From assembly GCA_018697195.1 (NCBI GenBank), contig CM031879.1, forward strand, positions 33,430,541 through 33,494,540: a stretch of 64,000 nt of DNA. The letters are read 5' to 3'. The number at the start of each line of letters is the position of its first letter. The first letter of the stretch is position 1. Made by a program: the position numbers and the translations under genes. Under the pieces are notes generated by a model that saw only the letters and a program-made list of their open reading frames with translations, made no database searches and had not been told where the DNA came from. This stretch comes from Certhia americana. Its lineage: Eukaryota > Chordata > Aves > Passeriformes > Certhiidae. Positions 10,642-23,342 of this stretch are shown here, piece by piece.

Positions 10642-13600
10642 TGACTGGTTTCGTTCAAATCCTGTCTTTTGCAGAACTACTCCAACATACTAAATTTGCT
10701 GTCTCCCCGATGAGATTGAGAATGGCAACAAAATACTCAGAAATTTGTATGAAAAAGAGTGTTCGCAAGTTCCACAGTCTACCCATGTGACACATATAGT
10801 TACTATCATCTGCCAGATCTGCAGTTCATGCCCCTCCCTGGGAGTGTAGTTTTCAGTGCTAATATAGGAAAAAGAAAAGTCTAAATACACAATTGTGCCC
10901 TGACAATCAACAATAGTTGAGTAAACTCCTGAGACTTCTTGATAAATGTGAGCATGCAATGCTCACTACAAAGCCTTCAGGCACTCCAGAAGGGTGTTTT
11001 TCTTGACTCTTTCCCAGAACTGGAATTGGCAACTTGTGCTGGGTGGACAATGAAATGTGGCTGTTCATTAAAATAACTTTCATTTAACAGTCCATCTACA
11101 TTTAGTGAGATACAATGGATTATTTTTAACACTGTTGCTGTGCATCTTTTAAAAATACATTGCTGCTTTAAAAATAGCCTTGAAAATACAGGTGGGATAA
11201 GCTGATGCAAGCACTTCTAAGGAGTGCAGAATTAACAAGTTTTTGAAAGGTAACTGAAAAAAGGGAAAAAGATGGCTGTAGGAGGGATAAAGTTATCAGA
11301 TATACAGAAAATAATATACAAAATCTCGGGATCATAATAAAAAAAGTAAACTGCCTTAAGTGTTATGTGGACAAAAAAGAAAATTCTTCTCTGGCAGGTA
11401 CATTTTAAACCTGTCCAAACGTCAGTTATAGTGGATGAGGAGTCTGGTGTCCAGCCTCATGTGTACAAGCAGTAAAATCTCACTGCATACAGTATTTATC
11501 AGAAACAACCAAACACGGCCCCTCCTCACTCCCAACTAAACATTCCCAGACAAACAGGAAATTTATACAAGAAACACTCTCTCACATGACTTTTAATTGA
11601 TTTCAGCCTTTGTCCTTCCCCCTGCGACCGAGCTGCAGGCTTGTGCTTCCTTCCATTCCCTCTCCTGTCTCCTGGCATGCCCTATCCCAAGCCCGCTGGG
11701 CGTCAAGCTTCATGGGACTCCTCCTGAGGTGGATCTCTATAACTGAGTGGGATCTGGCCCTGCCTTGGTCTGGCACCTGCAATTCATCACAGGCAATGTT
11801 TTTGACTTAACAGAACTGCACCTACTGCAGCCTGGTCCCCAGTTCTGCCAAAAGGAGGGAAGATGTCCCATGGTATTTACTGCCTTTACATTCTCTGCAT
11901 CTGGACCCTGAACAAAATTAGATTAACAATTCTCAAATAACTCTGCTTCTGGGGTATTTCTCCATATAGCTATGCCTATAAATTTACACATTAAAGGTCC
12001 CAATAACACAAATAACAAAAAACACAGTGTTAAAGAATAATAACAACAAAGCTTCAATTCCAGAATCCCTTTTTACTCCTGCCCTCTATTTACTGTCACT
12101 ACTAACTCAAGCATGAGAGCTACAGTTGAAGAGACCTTGCAGGATTTGCCTTCATATACTGAAATCCTCACAGTTAGCACCAAATCTTCCTAAATTCTTC
12201 CAAAATCTATCTATGGTACCAATACTCAACTAATAAGTAATCTTCAAATAGGCTTATGTGAAGACTGTAAAAGGTAGGATTTCTGAATTCCAAAATCTAC
12301 TTGGCTGGACATATATAAGGGTAGAACATATACAAACTACCCAGGAAAAAATGTTACATGAAATATGACACGAGCTTTAAACAGTGAGTTAACAGGATTG
12401 TCCTAGATAATTACTGACAACAAGATTTGCATTATCTGAGTAGTCTGATGCATCAGGCAGTATTAGTTCTCTCTTCGTGCAGAATGCTATACAAGATTTT
12501 TTACTTATGCTTCCCAAAATATGTTTCTTGTTTAACAGGTATTGTTGCTAGAAAGTTTTGAAGGCAGAATAAATGCTTATTATTGACATAGTACATAGCT
12601 CAATGACAAAAATCAGCTGATATAACAGCAGTCTATAAATTTCTCTATGAAATAATATATATGTATATGTCTGTATATATATAAACACATATTTATCTAA
12701 ATTCCATTGCTCAGTTATTCTGACTAAACTCAGAATATACGAAAATTATATGTGCCTTGTGTGTAAAGCTTTGGAGGATTGTGTCCTAGAATAGTAGTAC
12801 AGAATTAGAGATGGTCACCTTCAGTTAGTGATTTATCTCATTCTCTCAATGTGGGATGGATCACCCTCTGGAGGTGACTACTGCTTTTCAGTAACCACAG
12901 AGGGTACCTAGGTCACTAGATGAGATGTGTTTTTCCTCATACTAACCCCAAAACCATGGCCTAGTTTCCAAGTTTCTCACCAGTTATTCAGACAGAAGCT
13001 CCTTTGCTGTGGACTCTCCTTGCACAGGTAGATTTTCAATTTGTTCAGAACATTGTGCAGTTTTGAGGACAGGTTTTACAAATTCTGCATGTTTTCTTTG
13101 CACAGCTGAAATAAGTACTTTGCTTGGCACTCTACACTCATATCTACATCCATCTTGCAAGAACTCATGCCACAGCAAGTTTAGAACATTTTTTCATCTG
13201 ATACATGGAAGTAACTCCGTAGAAACCTTTATACATAATCATTTCACACAATTCCCATTGCTAATGGAAATTTGTTACATCAATATCTTGAACTAGGACA
13301 CTAATGTCCAAAATATTTTTTCTTATGCAAATACTTATTGTTGAGATTAAGGTTTTTCAGGTGTCTCTCATTTGAGAGCTCCTTCACTATACCTTACTTC
13401 ATACATCACAGTACATCATAGTGCAAATGGAGGCTGACTGGTATACCAGCTGAGGAATACAGCCTATACATGAGAGTCAGGTAGCAAGGTTTATTTGTTC
13501 AGGGGTGAATGTGGATGAATGGATAAATATTCTTGCAGATATAGGAAGGTATTTGTATGCCTGCAGATATACCTCCCTGAAAATGATGGAAATAAAGCAG

Positions 13601-15400
13601 ACCCCAGAAAGGAAAAATACCAAGTACTATTATGCTAAATAAGATCTGCTTTTGGCCTCCTCTATATAGAGCAAATATTTTAACAGTGAAGATAATATGC
13701 TGAGCATGGCCAATAAGAGTTTGCTTTCTTTTCAATGGCAAGTAAGGTTTCAGGAGGAACCTGCTGAGAGTGGGAGATCTCCTAAGGTTTCTAGACAGGA
13801 CAGCTTGCACAAACACAGCCTCTCTATATAGCCTGGGAACGACTTGAGATTCCTCACCCTTTCTATGTGGAGGAAATGACCACTGCCAGGCACAACAATG
13901 CCGATAAACACCAGTGCCTAGAGCCTGCATAACTCAGGTAAACACAGAGCTTCCTGACATGATGAAAACCACTGGGCACTTCTTTTAAGTCATTCTTCTT
14001 ACACCGTGTCAGATGTGAGTGTTTAAACAGTCAGCATTTCCTCCATGAAATACTTACTCTTCTGGTCTATTAGCTTGGTCGACTGCTATGCTTTCATTAT
14101 TAATAATAAATGTGGGATTCTGAACACCTCTTTGAACAGTCTAGTGCAAAATGGCACCTGGTTTGGAAATAGGTCTTAGGACGTTTTACAGGACCAACCT
14201 ACATTTCATATACAGTTCCTTAAAATCCCCTGGATTTTAAGTTCCTGTTAGAAGTCCAAACTCATGCTGAGAAAGAGTGAAGCAACAGTCAAGGGCAAAA
14301 GAAAGAAGAGTATGTCTCTACTGAGTGCACATTTAAGTGGAGCAGTGAGTTTGGGCCCTGGGAATGCACTCAGACTCTTGGTCCTTGAGCACTCAGACTA
14401 GAAACTTTGCCTGAATAAACTCTGTTGCTCTACCATCATGCATTTGAATTTGAATAGCAGGGGTGTGAGTGTATCAGGGGAAGTACAGTCCTGGTGCTTA
14501 TGTGGGAGTGTGCTGCAACTTGATTGAGGCACCTGCCTGGAGCTCGGAATTGTTACTAAGTCTGGACTCAAGAAGAAAGTCCATCTCCTTTATTTCTGAC
14601 TCTCTCTTGTACACAAGCCCTGTAAACCACTTCTTTAACACTCAGTCTTCCAGAATAGGTTTTGTGTTGGCCTTCTGTATGGGAGAGTGATTTTTGTTCC
14701 TAATTTTTGGTAGTCAGAAATATGGACTCTTGCACTATCAAGGAAAGCCTGACAAAAATTTACGTGATGACTAAATAAAGATATTGAAGATATAGTTTGG
14801 AATTGATGCAAAAGTCATGGAATACATAACAGGCAGTTAGTTGGCCATTAGCCACTAAAATGTAATTGTCAAGTCTAATAGATACCAAGCTAAAGAGTAT
14901 TATTTCCATTCAACGTTCCTCTGTGGTGTTGGCATCTGGGAGCCCAAACTGTATTTCTGGGATGGTCCAGAAGATTTGTAACACTGAGAATGGATTAAAG
15001 CCATGCTTTGCATCAAAGTCCAAAACTTCAGCCATGTCAGGAAACCACTAATTATAACATTAACGATCTAGACTTTATTTACCAGCATGTAAAAAGAAGT
15101 ACAGAGGTGACCAACAGATAAATGAGGTGTTTCTTAAAAGGTTAGGAACCCAGCAGCACAGATCTAGGAAATGAAATTCCTTTTTTTAATACATAGCTTA
15201 CAATGGCTATGCTATTGCACTTGGTGTATTTGGCTACTCCCTCGTTATTTTTCATAATAATATGAAAAATATGTTAATAATATCTTATTAACAGATTATT
15301 TAAGAACCAGTTATCTGCTAGCTTCTTTTCCTGTCTTCTAAAGTCCCTTCAATAGTATGCAGCCATAGGGATAATTTCTCAGTTTGGCTAGTTGTCATAC

Positions 15401-15538
15401 CTCATTTTTTTCTTTCAGCTTTGTGATCATAACAATGACAGGGCTGTCTTCTTGCCAAACCATCTGCCAGAAATCATTCACGGTATTAATCATGGGTCCC
15501 TGAGTTGCAATGAAAGCCTTCTCTTTACCTCCATATCC
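15401..15538 (-). CDS. PTPRR: PTPRR exon: PTP domain, core strands and helices
   Basis: A 138-bp exon, 46 codons, phase 0/0. The acceptor is tttctaaaccag, with a rather short pyrimidine tract; the donor is GAG|gtatga. The product begins [16 protein letters not shown], then [37 protein letters not shown] and D-F-W-x-M-V-W are conserved classical-PTP motifs forming the hydrophobic core next to the pocket, and [12 protein letters not shown] is the following central strand. No key residue is missing. The next exon begins KCVLYWP, as in all PTPRR proteins. Confidence 0.96.
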
Positions 15539-17434
15539 CTGGTTTAGAAACAGACACAAAAGCATTTACTTCAAATTCATGTGATCAATCAATATTGGAG
15601 GTTAATAAAAGAGCAGAAAGAGCAGAAAAATTAATCTGAAATTTTTTAAAAAAATTAAATATTTTTTATTTAATAAAATAAAATAAATAACTTGAACTGA
15701 GAGAAGTTACAACTAAAAGTAGAGCAGATCAGAAATTTTTCAGTAGAACAGTTTTTTCTCTGGAAACCGATTTGATGAATTTAAATGGTCCTGAGAATAC
15801 AATTCTTCCCAAATTTCCCTGCTTACTTGGCTTCTTTTAGCTAACTCCATTCTTCAAGTTATTGGGACTTTCCTCACCCAGTGGTACTTTAATCTATAAT
15901 TTAAATTGCAGCAGTGTTTACAAGTTAGTTTGTAGTCAACAAGCCACAGGAGAGAAAAGAATAACTATAAAACTGGTATCTACAAAGATTCAGGAAAAAA
16001 CTTTAAAACACATGATGCTTGTGGAGTCAAAGACTCTGCTATACATATTTTCTAAGGGAGAAGTGCCTTTATGAGACTTTATAGGAAGGACAACATATGT
16101 AGGGAGTATAGGGAGTTCCCAAGACACACATTCAGGAGATCAAAGAAAGGTCAGGCAAACAGTGGGGAAGCAGAAGAGACGGAAAGACAAGAAATGAAAA
16201 AAAAAGACACACCTTAGTTTTTGAGTGAAAAAGAGAAGCTATGATTTTGTGCAGTGACAGGGTGCCCAACAGTAATGCAGGAGAGAGACTGGCAATGTCT
16301 GAAGGGAATGAGCAAATGGAGAACAGCATGAGGTAGTGTGGGAGCCTCTAGCCTTGGGTCTTCCTTTTGGGAGCCTTGATTCATGACAGCTGTTAGTCAT
16401 TGCATGAACCAGTGAGATAATCCTCAGCTGGCACAAACTATCCTCCTGCCACTCACCAATCTGCCTGAACATACTTTGTCCAAGGCAGGTCTGTCAGGAT
16501 CCCAGCAAGCCCAATGAATTTGTATACATGGATGTGAAATTTGCTGGGTTGCATTTTTTTCCACAGTTGCTGATGGTTCAACTGGTGTTAGTAGCAGGAG
16601 GAATCACCATATGTGAGAGTGAATGGTGGTGGCACAGGGAAAAGGGAGATTTCAGAGGACTCAACATATGGCCTGGCTCTTGGATATGATGTCATTGCTG
16701 TCCAAATAGTAAATCTGTGCTTAGTTACATGATGATGTCTTCATAAGAAATGCTGAAAGTACAGGATGCAAAGTGAGGCAGGGTAAGGGACATGATGCTG
16801 TGTACCTACATATTAATGTACTGTTAATTAAAGAAGCAACATCACTGTAGAGCTATGTGGCCATATTTCCATTACACTATTACCTTTATTCCAGCTGAGG
16901 GTCTGGAATAACTCTAAAGAAAACATTTAATTTTGCAGGTAGAGGAGTGAACTCCTAAAATATGAATGAAGTAGTTTATCTGTATTTGATTTAGCATATA
17001 CTCTGTTGTTCAAGATATCTGTCATATACGAGTTCAAGAAAGCTCTGTGTGCAGGTGTGTATGATCAAGGACTGTAACAATACTGCTTACAGCAACTTAG
17101 AAATACTGCTTTCCAACAGGGTTCATGCTGGTTATGTCTTTGTGTCATGTGGCCAGTATAGGAAGTAAAATGTGAATGGCTGTGTTTTGGGCACATGTAT
17201 ATTTTTTGTAAAGTATTTGATAATTTTTTTATTACAATCATTTTTGTACATTCATGACTATATGGTATTTGTTAGAAATGGCTCATGAAACTATGTCTAT
17301 CACAGATATGTAGACAAAAAGATTTGGAATTATCAATGAAGATGGATAAGAATAAAATAAGTGGCAAAGCCAGGTATTCACATGGCAAATAAAATATTTT
17401 CTCAAAAGTACATGAAGAGTGTATATTTACTTAC
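15539..17434 (-). other. PTPRR intron
   Basis: 1,896 bp, GT-AG, phase 0. A very AT-rich patch at about 15640-15690; otherwise nothing recognised. Confidence 0.9.
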
Positions 17435-17514
17435 CCTAATGTAGTTAGCATTTATGTAGGTACTCATGGAGTCAGATGGATTTTTTGGTTTCAAATACAC
17501 TCTGCTTAGAGGAT
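17435..17514 (-). CDS. PTPRR: PTPRR exon: PTP domain, YINANYI motif
   Basis: An 80-bp exon, phase 1 in and 0 out: AT completes Asn, then 26 codons. The acceptor used is ttgtgttcttag; a second AG 13 bases further in (aagcag) would break phase and lose the conserved N-P-L-S-R. The donor is AGG|gtaagt. The product is PLSRVYLKPKNPSDSMSTYI followed by NANYIR. The motif Y-I-N-A-N-Y-I is a hallmark of classical PTP domains and packs near the active site. The stretch NPSDSMS is the most divergent part compared with the mammalian sequence as I recall it (NVTDSLS). Confidence 0.95.
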
Positions 17515-20500
17515 CTAAGAACACAAGGAAGATGGAAATTAATAAGAAACCGCATAGTTAAAAGATTTCTAAAGAGAATCAAAGACTTCCTGAAGGAAAA
17601 AACCTACTGTTATTTGGGGTTGTCAACCAGTAAAGAATTATGCACCAAATTCTTACCTTTGCAAAGGATCATCACATGTAACTAAGGCACCCCTGTACTG
17701 CACACTGCTGGGTTGTGCAAAACCATCTCAGTGAGCTGTGGGCACTGAAGGAACTCTGTCAGGCCCAGGCAATGCTCAGTGAGGTCCTGTCTATCGAGCT
17801 GACCTGCCTAGACTGTCTCTGAAATTTGTGTCCTATTGTTGTACAGTGATTCATAACTACACCAAGCCCTTTGAACTTGACTTTGGTACTTTTGCCCGAA
17901 GCTGTAGTGTTCAGTGACTGCACTGGACAGCTGGATTTAAATTAAGAAAAGGTTTCTCTGCATGAGATGAAATAAAATATATCTGTTTTATACCAATTTC
18001 AGTTCACTGTAAAGGACTAGAATAGGTAATCCATATTCTCCCCTTCAATCCTGACGTAATTTGTGACCACTCATGTGTTCTGGACTGGAGACACAATGCC
18101 AAAATACAAGAAACATTTTCCTTCACACACTTCTTTCCTTCAGTCTTGGATACTCTAGAATAGAGTGGGGGCCAGTTCCATTGAGTAAAGAGCTAGAGGT
18201 TATTAAATCCCTCCTGGTAAGGAAGGTTTTGCTTCTTCATTTGTGATGATGTGGCTCCCCACCATGTAATAGCATTTTGGAAGTAGTATATTGTCAAGTA
18301 TACAATGTAACAGAAAGGGGGAAGCAAACCTGAGCAAGATGCCGCCGTTTTGGCTTTCTAGGGACACACTTTGACTTTCTTTACACTTCTTCTGAAAAAA
18401 TATTCTACCACTAACAAAATGATATAGAAGTATTTCTATGCTAAAAAAAAAAAATCTTTTCTTCTGGCAATTTGCTTAAATACTTAGTTATAATCAGCGA
18501 GGTTTTTTGCCAGTATACAGACACCTTACGGTTTGGAAATAGTCTCTGGATAGCTCCTTTGCTGAGTGCAATCTAGGCAATGCATTTAAAGATACATACG
18601 TGGGCACTGAGCTGGAAAGAGATAATAAAACACTGTTTAGGGTGTGGCCCTGCTATTTACACAAAAATATATATAACTTATATATGTACATATGCTGCAG
18701 CATAACCTAGTATTTTCAGAGTTGCTTCTGGATTTCTGTTGTGACTTTTCATCCTGTTCCTAAGAACACGATAAAACCTTTGCAAATCAAAGGAAGAGGA
18801 GGGATGATTCCAAACATAAAGTATGTCCTTTTCTCGCTGGAGGTCACAGGAGCACCTTGGACAGGAGTGGAGCCTTCGTTGAACCCAGGATGATGTTTTG
18901 AAAACATGTTTCTTAAAATATGCAAATGACTGCATGACTTCAAAGTCTGCACATGGAAGTCTTATCTTCTGTGGTTAATAGCACTAGGTGAACCCTAATT
19001 AACTTGTGTTAAAATATCTTTGCACTAGCTTTCCTAACTTCTTTCACTTAGAGGTTTTTCTTTTCCCTTAACAATATGAGGACAGGAAACCTCTCATTTC
19101 TTTTCAGCCCAGAGTGGTTATTAGCCATTTCCACAAATGCCTCAGGCTACGTGGCCTTGAAAAAACACCCGCTTCCTCTAGCTCACACAATGCCTCTGAT
19201 TCTGGTGTCGCTTGACCCCTACCTTAAAAAACCTCTTCCAAGCAGACTCAACATTCAGTTTAATTACCCATGTCTTGAGATAAATCCCTCTGCTACTAGG
19301 GAGCAGCTAAATCAGCTTCACAATTTCTGAGACCTCCTTCCAACTCCAATCAATGAAACAAACACTGCTTCCGAACAGGAATCTTTTATAAATTAACAGT
19401 CGTGATCAGTTATAAAATAGGCAAGTGCTGTAAATTGAGCTCTGAGATGAGGAAAACCTGAACAAAGATCCAGCTCCACTAGGTAATCATCGGACATAAA
19501 TGGAAGTCATTAGCTTCCTCCTGAATGACAAATACCCTGGAGGTAATAATCTTATCCTTAAGGATGGCGAATTCTTGGAGTCTGAAGTTACAGCAGAAAG
19601 ACAGATGTTGACTGCAAGGTTGAATTCATCAATGTCTGTAAAGCATATGAAAATGCATTGGTGTTCCTAAGCACTGATAATTACTAATAAAATATGTCTT
19701 CCATAGTTTTAACTGAGGCAAAATTACTGCTGGGTTTTTTTCCATGTATCTGGAAAGTCTGGAATAGTTCTCTCAGTAGACTAGAAGGTATTTCTTCTAT
19801 CTCTACCTTTACCAAATTAATGGTGTCCTGAATTTATAACATTGGAGGAATAGGAGGATGTTAAAGGGCCTGTAACTTGACTCCATGAAAATGCCTGGTG
19901 CAGGGAACAAGAAGGGTTATATGGTTGCAGCGCTGGACAACCTCCCATCATGCCATGGATACTGGAGGATCATTCACTCCATGAACTCCATTGGTGCTTT
20001 CATTAGGGAGCAGAACTGGAGCAAATATAGCCAAGAGTGCAAGGGAGCTCAAAAATTTCAGCATCAAGAGAATACATTTCCAGTATCTGCTTATATGCTT
20101 TCACAATAAAGTGCTTTGATCATATGATTTAACTTTCCCCTTGTCTTTAGTGGAATGTCAGAGCCAGTGTCAGCTCAAGCACTTCAGGCAACAGATTGTG
20201 GACTTCTGGGTCTGACCCCCTAAGTGGTTTCTATCTTCATGTTAGTGTGAATCTGCTGTTCTGCCCAGGATTCTTTCATGCAGACTTTTCACCTGAGGTT
20301 AGACTTCAGACAGGGACAGGGAATGGTAAACTAATGGAAGTGTTGCACATTCAAAGACACCCACAGAATAGTGTTAAACCACTTGCTTCTTTGTAAGCAA
20401 AAGTCCATGCATACTCTGAAATGCTACAGGAATTCTGCTTCTGGTTTGAGATGGAGAAGTGAGGCAGGAAATAAGAAAGATATAGGGTTGAAGAAGGAGA

Positions 20501-23257
20501 GGGGGATAAAGGAGAAGATATGGAAGCTGAGGTCCTGCTGCAGGGACATGTAGTGAGGGCTGCAGGAGACAAGCAGGCAAAGGTGAAGATGTGGAGAAAG
20601 AGGATGCGGAATGAGCAGCAGGGCTGCTGTTCTGCCACAGGAATGTGGCTGTGGTGAGAGACTGGGAAATCTGTGTGCAGGATTGGAAATCTGCTCAGAG
20701 GGCGTGAGAAATACTGTAGGCTGGTGGCAGAGGGGATGCAGTTAAAGATACAGAGCAGGGTTTGACAGGAGCTGTGGGTGGGGTCACGGGAGGAAGGATG
20801 GAGAAACATTGATCTCAAGGAACTGCTTAGCCACTCGACTCTGATCCCACACTGGCCTCTCAGTAGTTGAATTAGAATATTATTGCAATGCAAATAACAC
20901 TTAGAGAACTTAAAGCAGCAGCGTTTTGTGTTTGCATGAATGTTGGCTATGTTATACTGCAACTGAAATATCTGTCATAGAAAATGTAACATCTCCTGTA
21001 CTTTCTAGTTTTTCATACAGAATAATTTTCAATAGGCATTAGTTGCATTTCACATGAGTGTGTCTTGCTGTGTGATATCTGTAAAAATAAACCTGCCCTT
21101 ATGCACCCTGTCACAGAATAATTTCTTAGAAAATGAGAATATCCACTACAGCATAGAGGGTGGAGCTGGTAGGACTGGACATTTTTAGGATGTCACTTGT
21201 CATCGCAGGTGCCCCGATTCAGGAGACACACCCAGTGCTGGGAATGGAAAAGCTGATGGGGTGTACAAAGCAGTGGGTTGATATCATCTGAGCAGGAAAC
21301 CAGGAAACCTGTTCTATTTAATCACTCAAATCATTTCCAAACCCTCTCAGACTGGGTGTGGGGTGTGTGAATATTTATCATGAGCATATGCCTCAATCCT
21401 CAAAATATCTTCTTTGAAAAAACCTGGTGCTAACAGACAACAGACCTGGTTTCTGCCAAGGATGGTTAGTTACAAAGTGCCTGTCAGTGGGGTAGCTGCG
21501 GTGCACACCAGCAGTGTGCTTGGACTGAAAATGTGCCATGGAGCTAGCGGCACATCCTGGCTAACTGGAGGTGAAGACACACAGGCACACTGGTACTTAA
21601 AGCTCATCAGCATCAAGAACAGCCCAGCTGTTGTGTCCCAATTCAAAACACATGCTACAGCAAAATTGGACTCATCGCATTTGCAAGGCATTGCTGGAGG
21701 TGAACCTGACGGTGGCTGGGGCAGCCTGGACATGAGATGCTATGGGAAGGGAGAACTTCTAAAAATCTGACAGTCAGGCAGAGGGGGGCTGGTGATATCT
21801 TGTCTCCACTGCAGCTGATGGCAAAAGTCCTGCTGTCATCAAAGGGGTCAGGATTTCACCCTCTGTGTACATCCTGTTGACACTGGGCCAGACTCTAAGG
21901 GATGCTGAATTGTCTGATCATTGGTATCTAACTTGCATTCAGTTACCTTCTGTCTTTAATTCCCTTCAATATTTCTTGACTGTACTTTTGCACACAGCTA
22001 TTGGTTGCAATAGATAAACTAACCTTGAACACCATGAAAATTTTACTGGAGGCTGAAGAGAAGCAAGGACTCCACACAAGCTTCTTTCCCAGCTACATAT
22101 CACATTTCTAGAGGCTGAAGGCCATCAGTTTTCATTAGTTTGACTGCAAGGCCTCGGTGTGATATGAACAAATTATAATGTTCTCAGGTTTGGTGAGAGA
22201 AACCTCATAATTTAAAATGTGTGAATTTGAATGACTAACATATAACATAGGAATGTAAGGATATTCTAGAGATGCTTAGAAAGCAAATTTCTAGTTGATA
22301 GGATATGCTGTCATTTTAAAAGTATTCTTCATTCCAAACCTAAGCAAAGGATTTCCATTTTTCTGTGGGAATGTTCTGTAATATTTTGAATCACTGAACT
22401 TTTTCACTTTGGTGATGTCAAAAATTATAAAAGCTTAACTATTCATGTCTATATTTAGTGTAATGTTACAACTTCTGCAACCTATTTGAAACAGAACACA
22501 AAATAAAATGTTTAATATAAGAGAAATCTCATTATCCACCAACAAATGCTATGAAAATAGCTCAATTTCAGAGAAGCATGTATTTTGAAGGAAAACTATT
22601 CCACTGAAAAGTTTTCAATCACATCCAATTATAACAAAGCAATTGTATATGAATTTGGGCCAATGAAAATACAGAAGCAGTATAGCAAGGCAGTAGCAAG
22701 TTAAGAGCAATGAAGAGGCAGCACTGTGTCAGGAATGCAAACAGATTTCTGCAAAGAGAGTTTAATGCACGGAGACGAAAAAAAAGCAATCACCAGAGGA
22801 CCTTTAAAGAAGGAAACCCACTACAAGACAAGATAGGTTGCACTTGCTTTTTGCAGTCTGGGTTTCTTTAGTCCCAAGTATCTTGACCCAACCAGAGGGA
22901 ATTCAGTGACTGCAAGATGGTTGGGGCTATGTTGAAGAGCTACTGCAAGGCATGGCAGACCTCATTCTCCCCATCTGCCTGAGCTGCCTCTCAGAGAAAA
23001 TCAGTATAAGCCAGGATTGCCCTTCAGTATGTGGCTGAGATGCTGCCAACCTGGGTACCTACTAAGGCATCCAGTGAGAGTTCTGCATTTGCCAGTCCTA
23101 CAGCACTGGGCTTCTGTTATCTTTCTACATGGATTATAAATACAGGTAAGAATGGGTACACACCAAACAAATATAAAGACAGTTGGATTTTCACAGCAAC
23201 ATGTTCTCAAAGTAGGATTAAATGTCATAGTAGGAAACCATGGGCTAGTTCACTTAC
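17515..23257 (-). other. PTPRR intron
   Basis: 5,743 bp, GT-AG, phase 1. It contains a purine-rich plus-strand tract (about 20440-20800) that keeps a 203-codon minus-strand frame open (20351-20962). No domain or family is recognised there. No interspersed repeat was identified. Confidence 0.85.
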
Positions 23258-23342
23258 TTGGCAAAATTGTTTTATAGCGGTTTTTAGTTCCATGACTTGG
23301 GATGTCAATTTCTTTGGGATCCACAAAATTCATTGGTATTTC
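23258..23342 (-). CDS. PTPRR: PTPRR exon: start of the PTP catalytic domain
   Basis: An 85-bp exon, phase 0 in and 1 out (28 codons plus A). The acceptor is ttttatag, the donor CCAA|gtaagt. The product reads EIPMNFVDPKEIDIP, then GTKNRYKTILP and the first base of an Asn codon. KNRYKTILP is the conserved start of the classical PTP fold and includes the tyrosine of the phosphotyrosine-recognition loop (NRY), which sets the pocket depth and so the preference for phosphotyrosine. EIPMNFVDPKE is shared with PTPN5 and PTPN7, so this exon supports the KIM-PTP family, while the flanking exons decide the member. Confidence 0.95.

Larger units (their letters stand above)
9208..15400 (-). other. PTPRR intron with inverted repeat and local duplication
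   Basis: 6,193 bp, GT-AG, phase 0. It contains a perfect inverted repeat (9321-9360), a diverged direct duplication (10021-10129 and 10550-10641), a slightly CpG-richer patch near 11610-11710, AT-rich microsatellite-like text near 12655-12690, and a 143-codon minus-strand open frame (13499-13930) with no recognised family. The segment 14340-14700 has an AATAAA-containing, possibly LTR-like look, but no paired LTR or TG...CA ends were established. Confidence 0.85.

Noticed and set aside
13499..13930. 143-codon minus-strand open frame
   Set aside because: No recognisable family or motif and no splice signals placing it in PTPRR. Treated as chance.
14340..14700. LTR-like text with an AATAAA-type signal
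   Set aside because: No terminal TG/CA inverted repeats, no target-site duplication, no paired copy and no internal retroviral region could be seen.
17502..17504. Alternative acceptor AG inside the 17435-17514 exon
   Set aside because: Using it breaks the phase with the 23258 donor and removes the conserved N-P-L-S-R. The upstream acceptor fits exactly.
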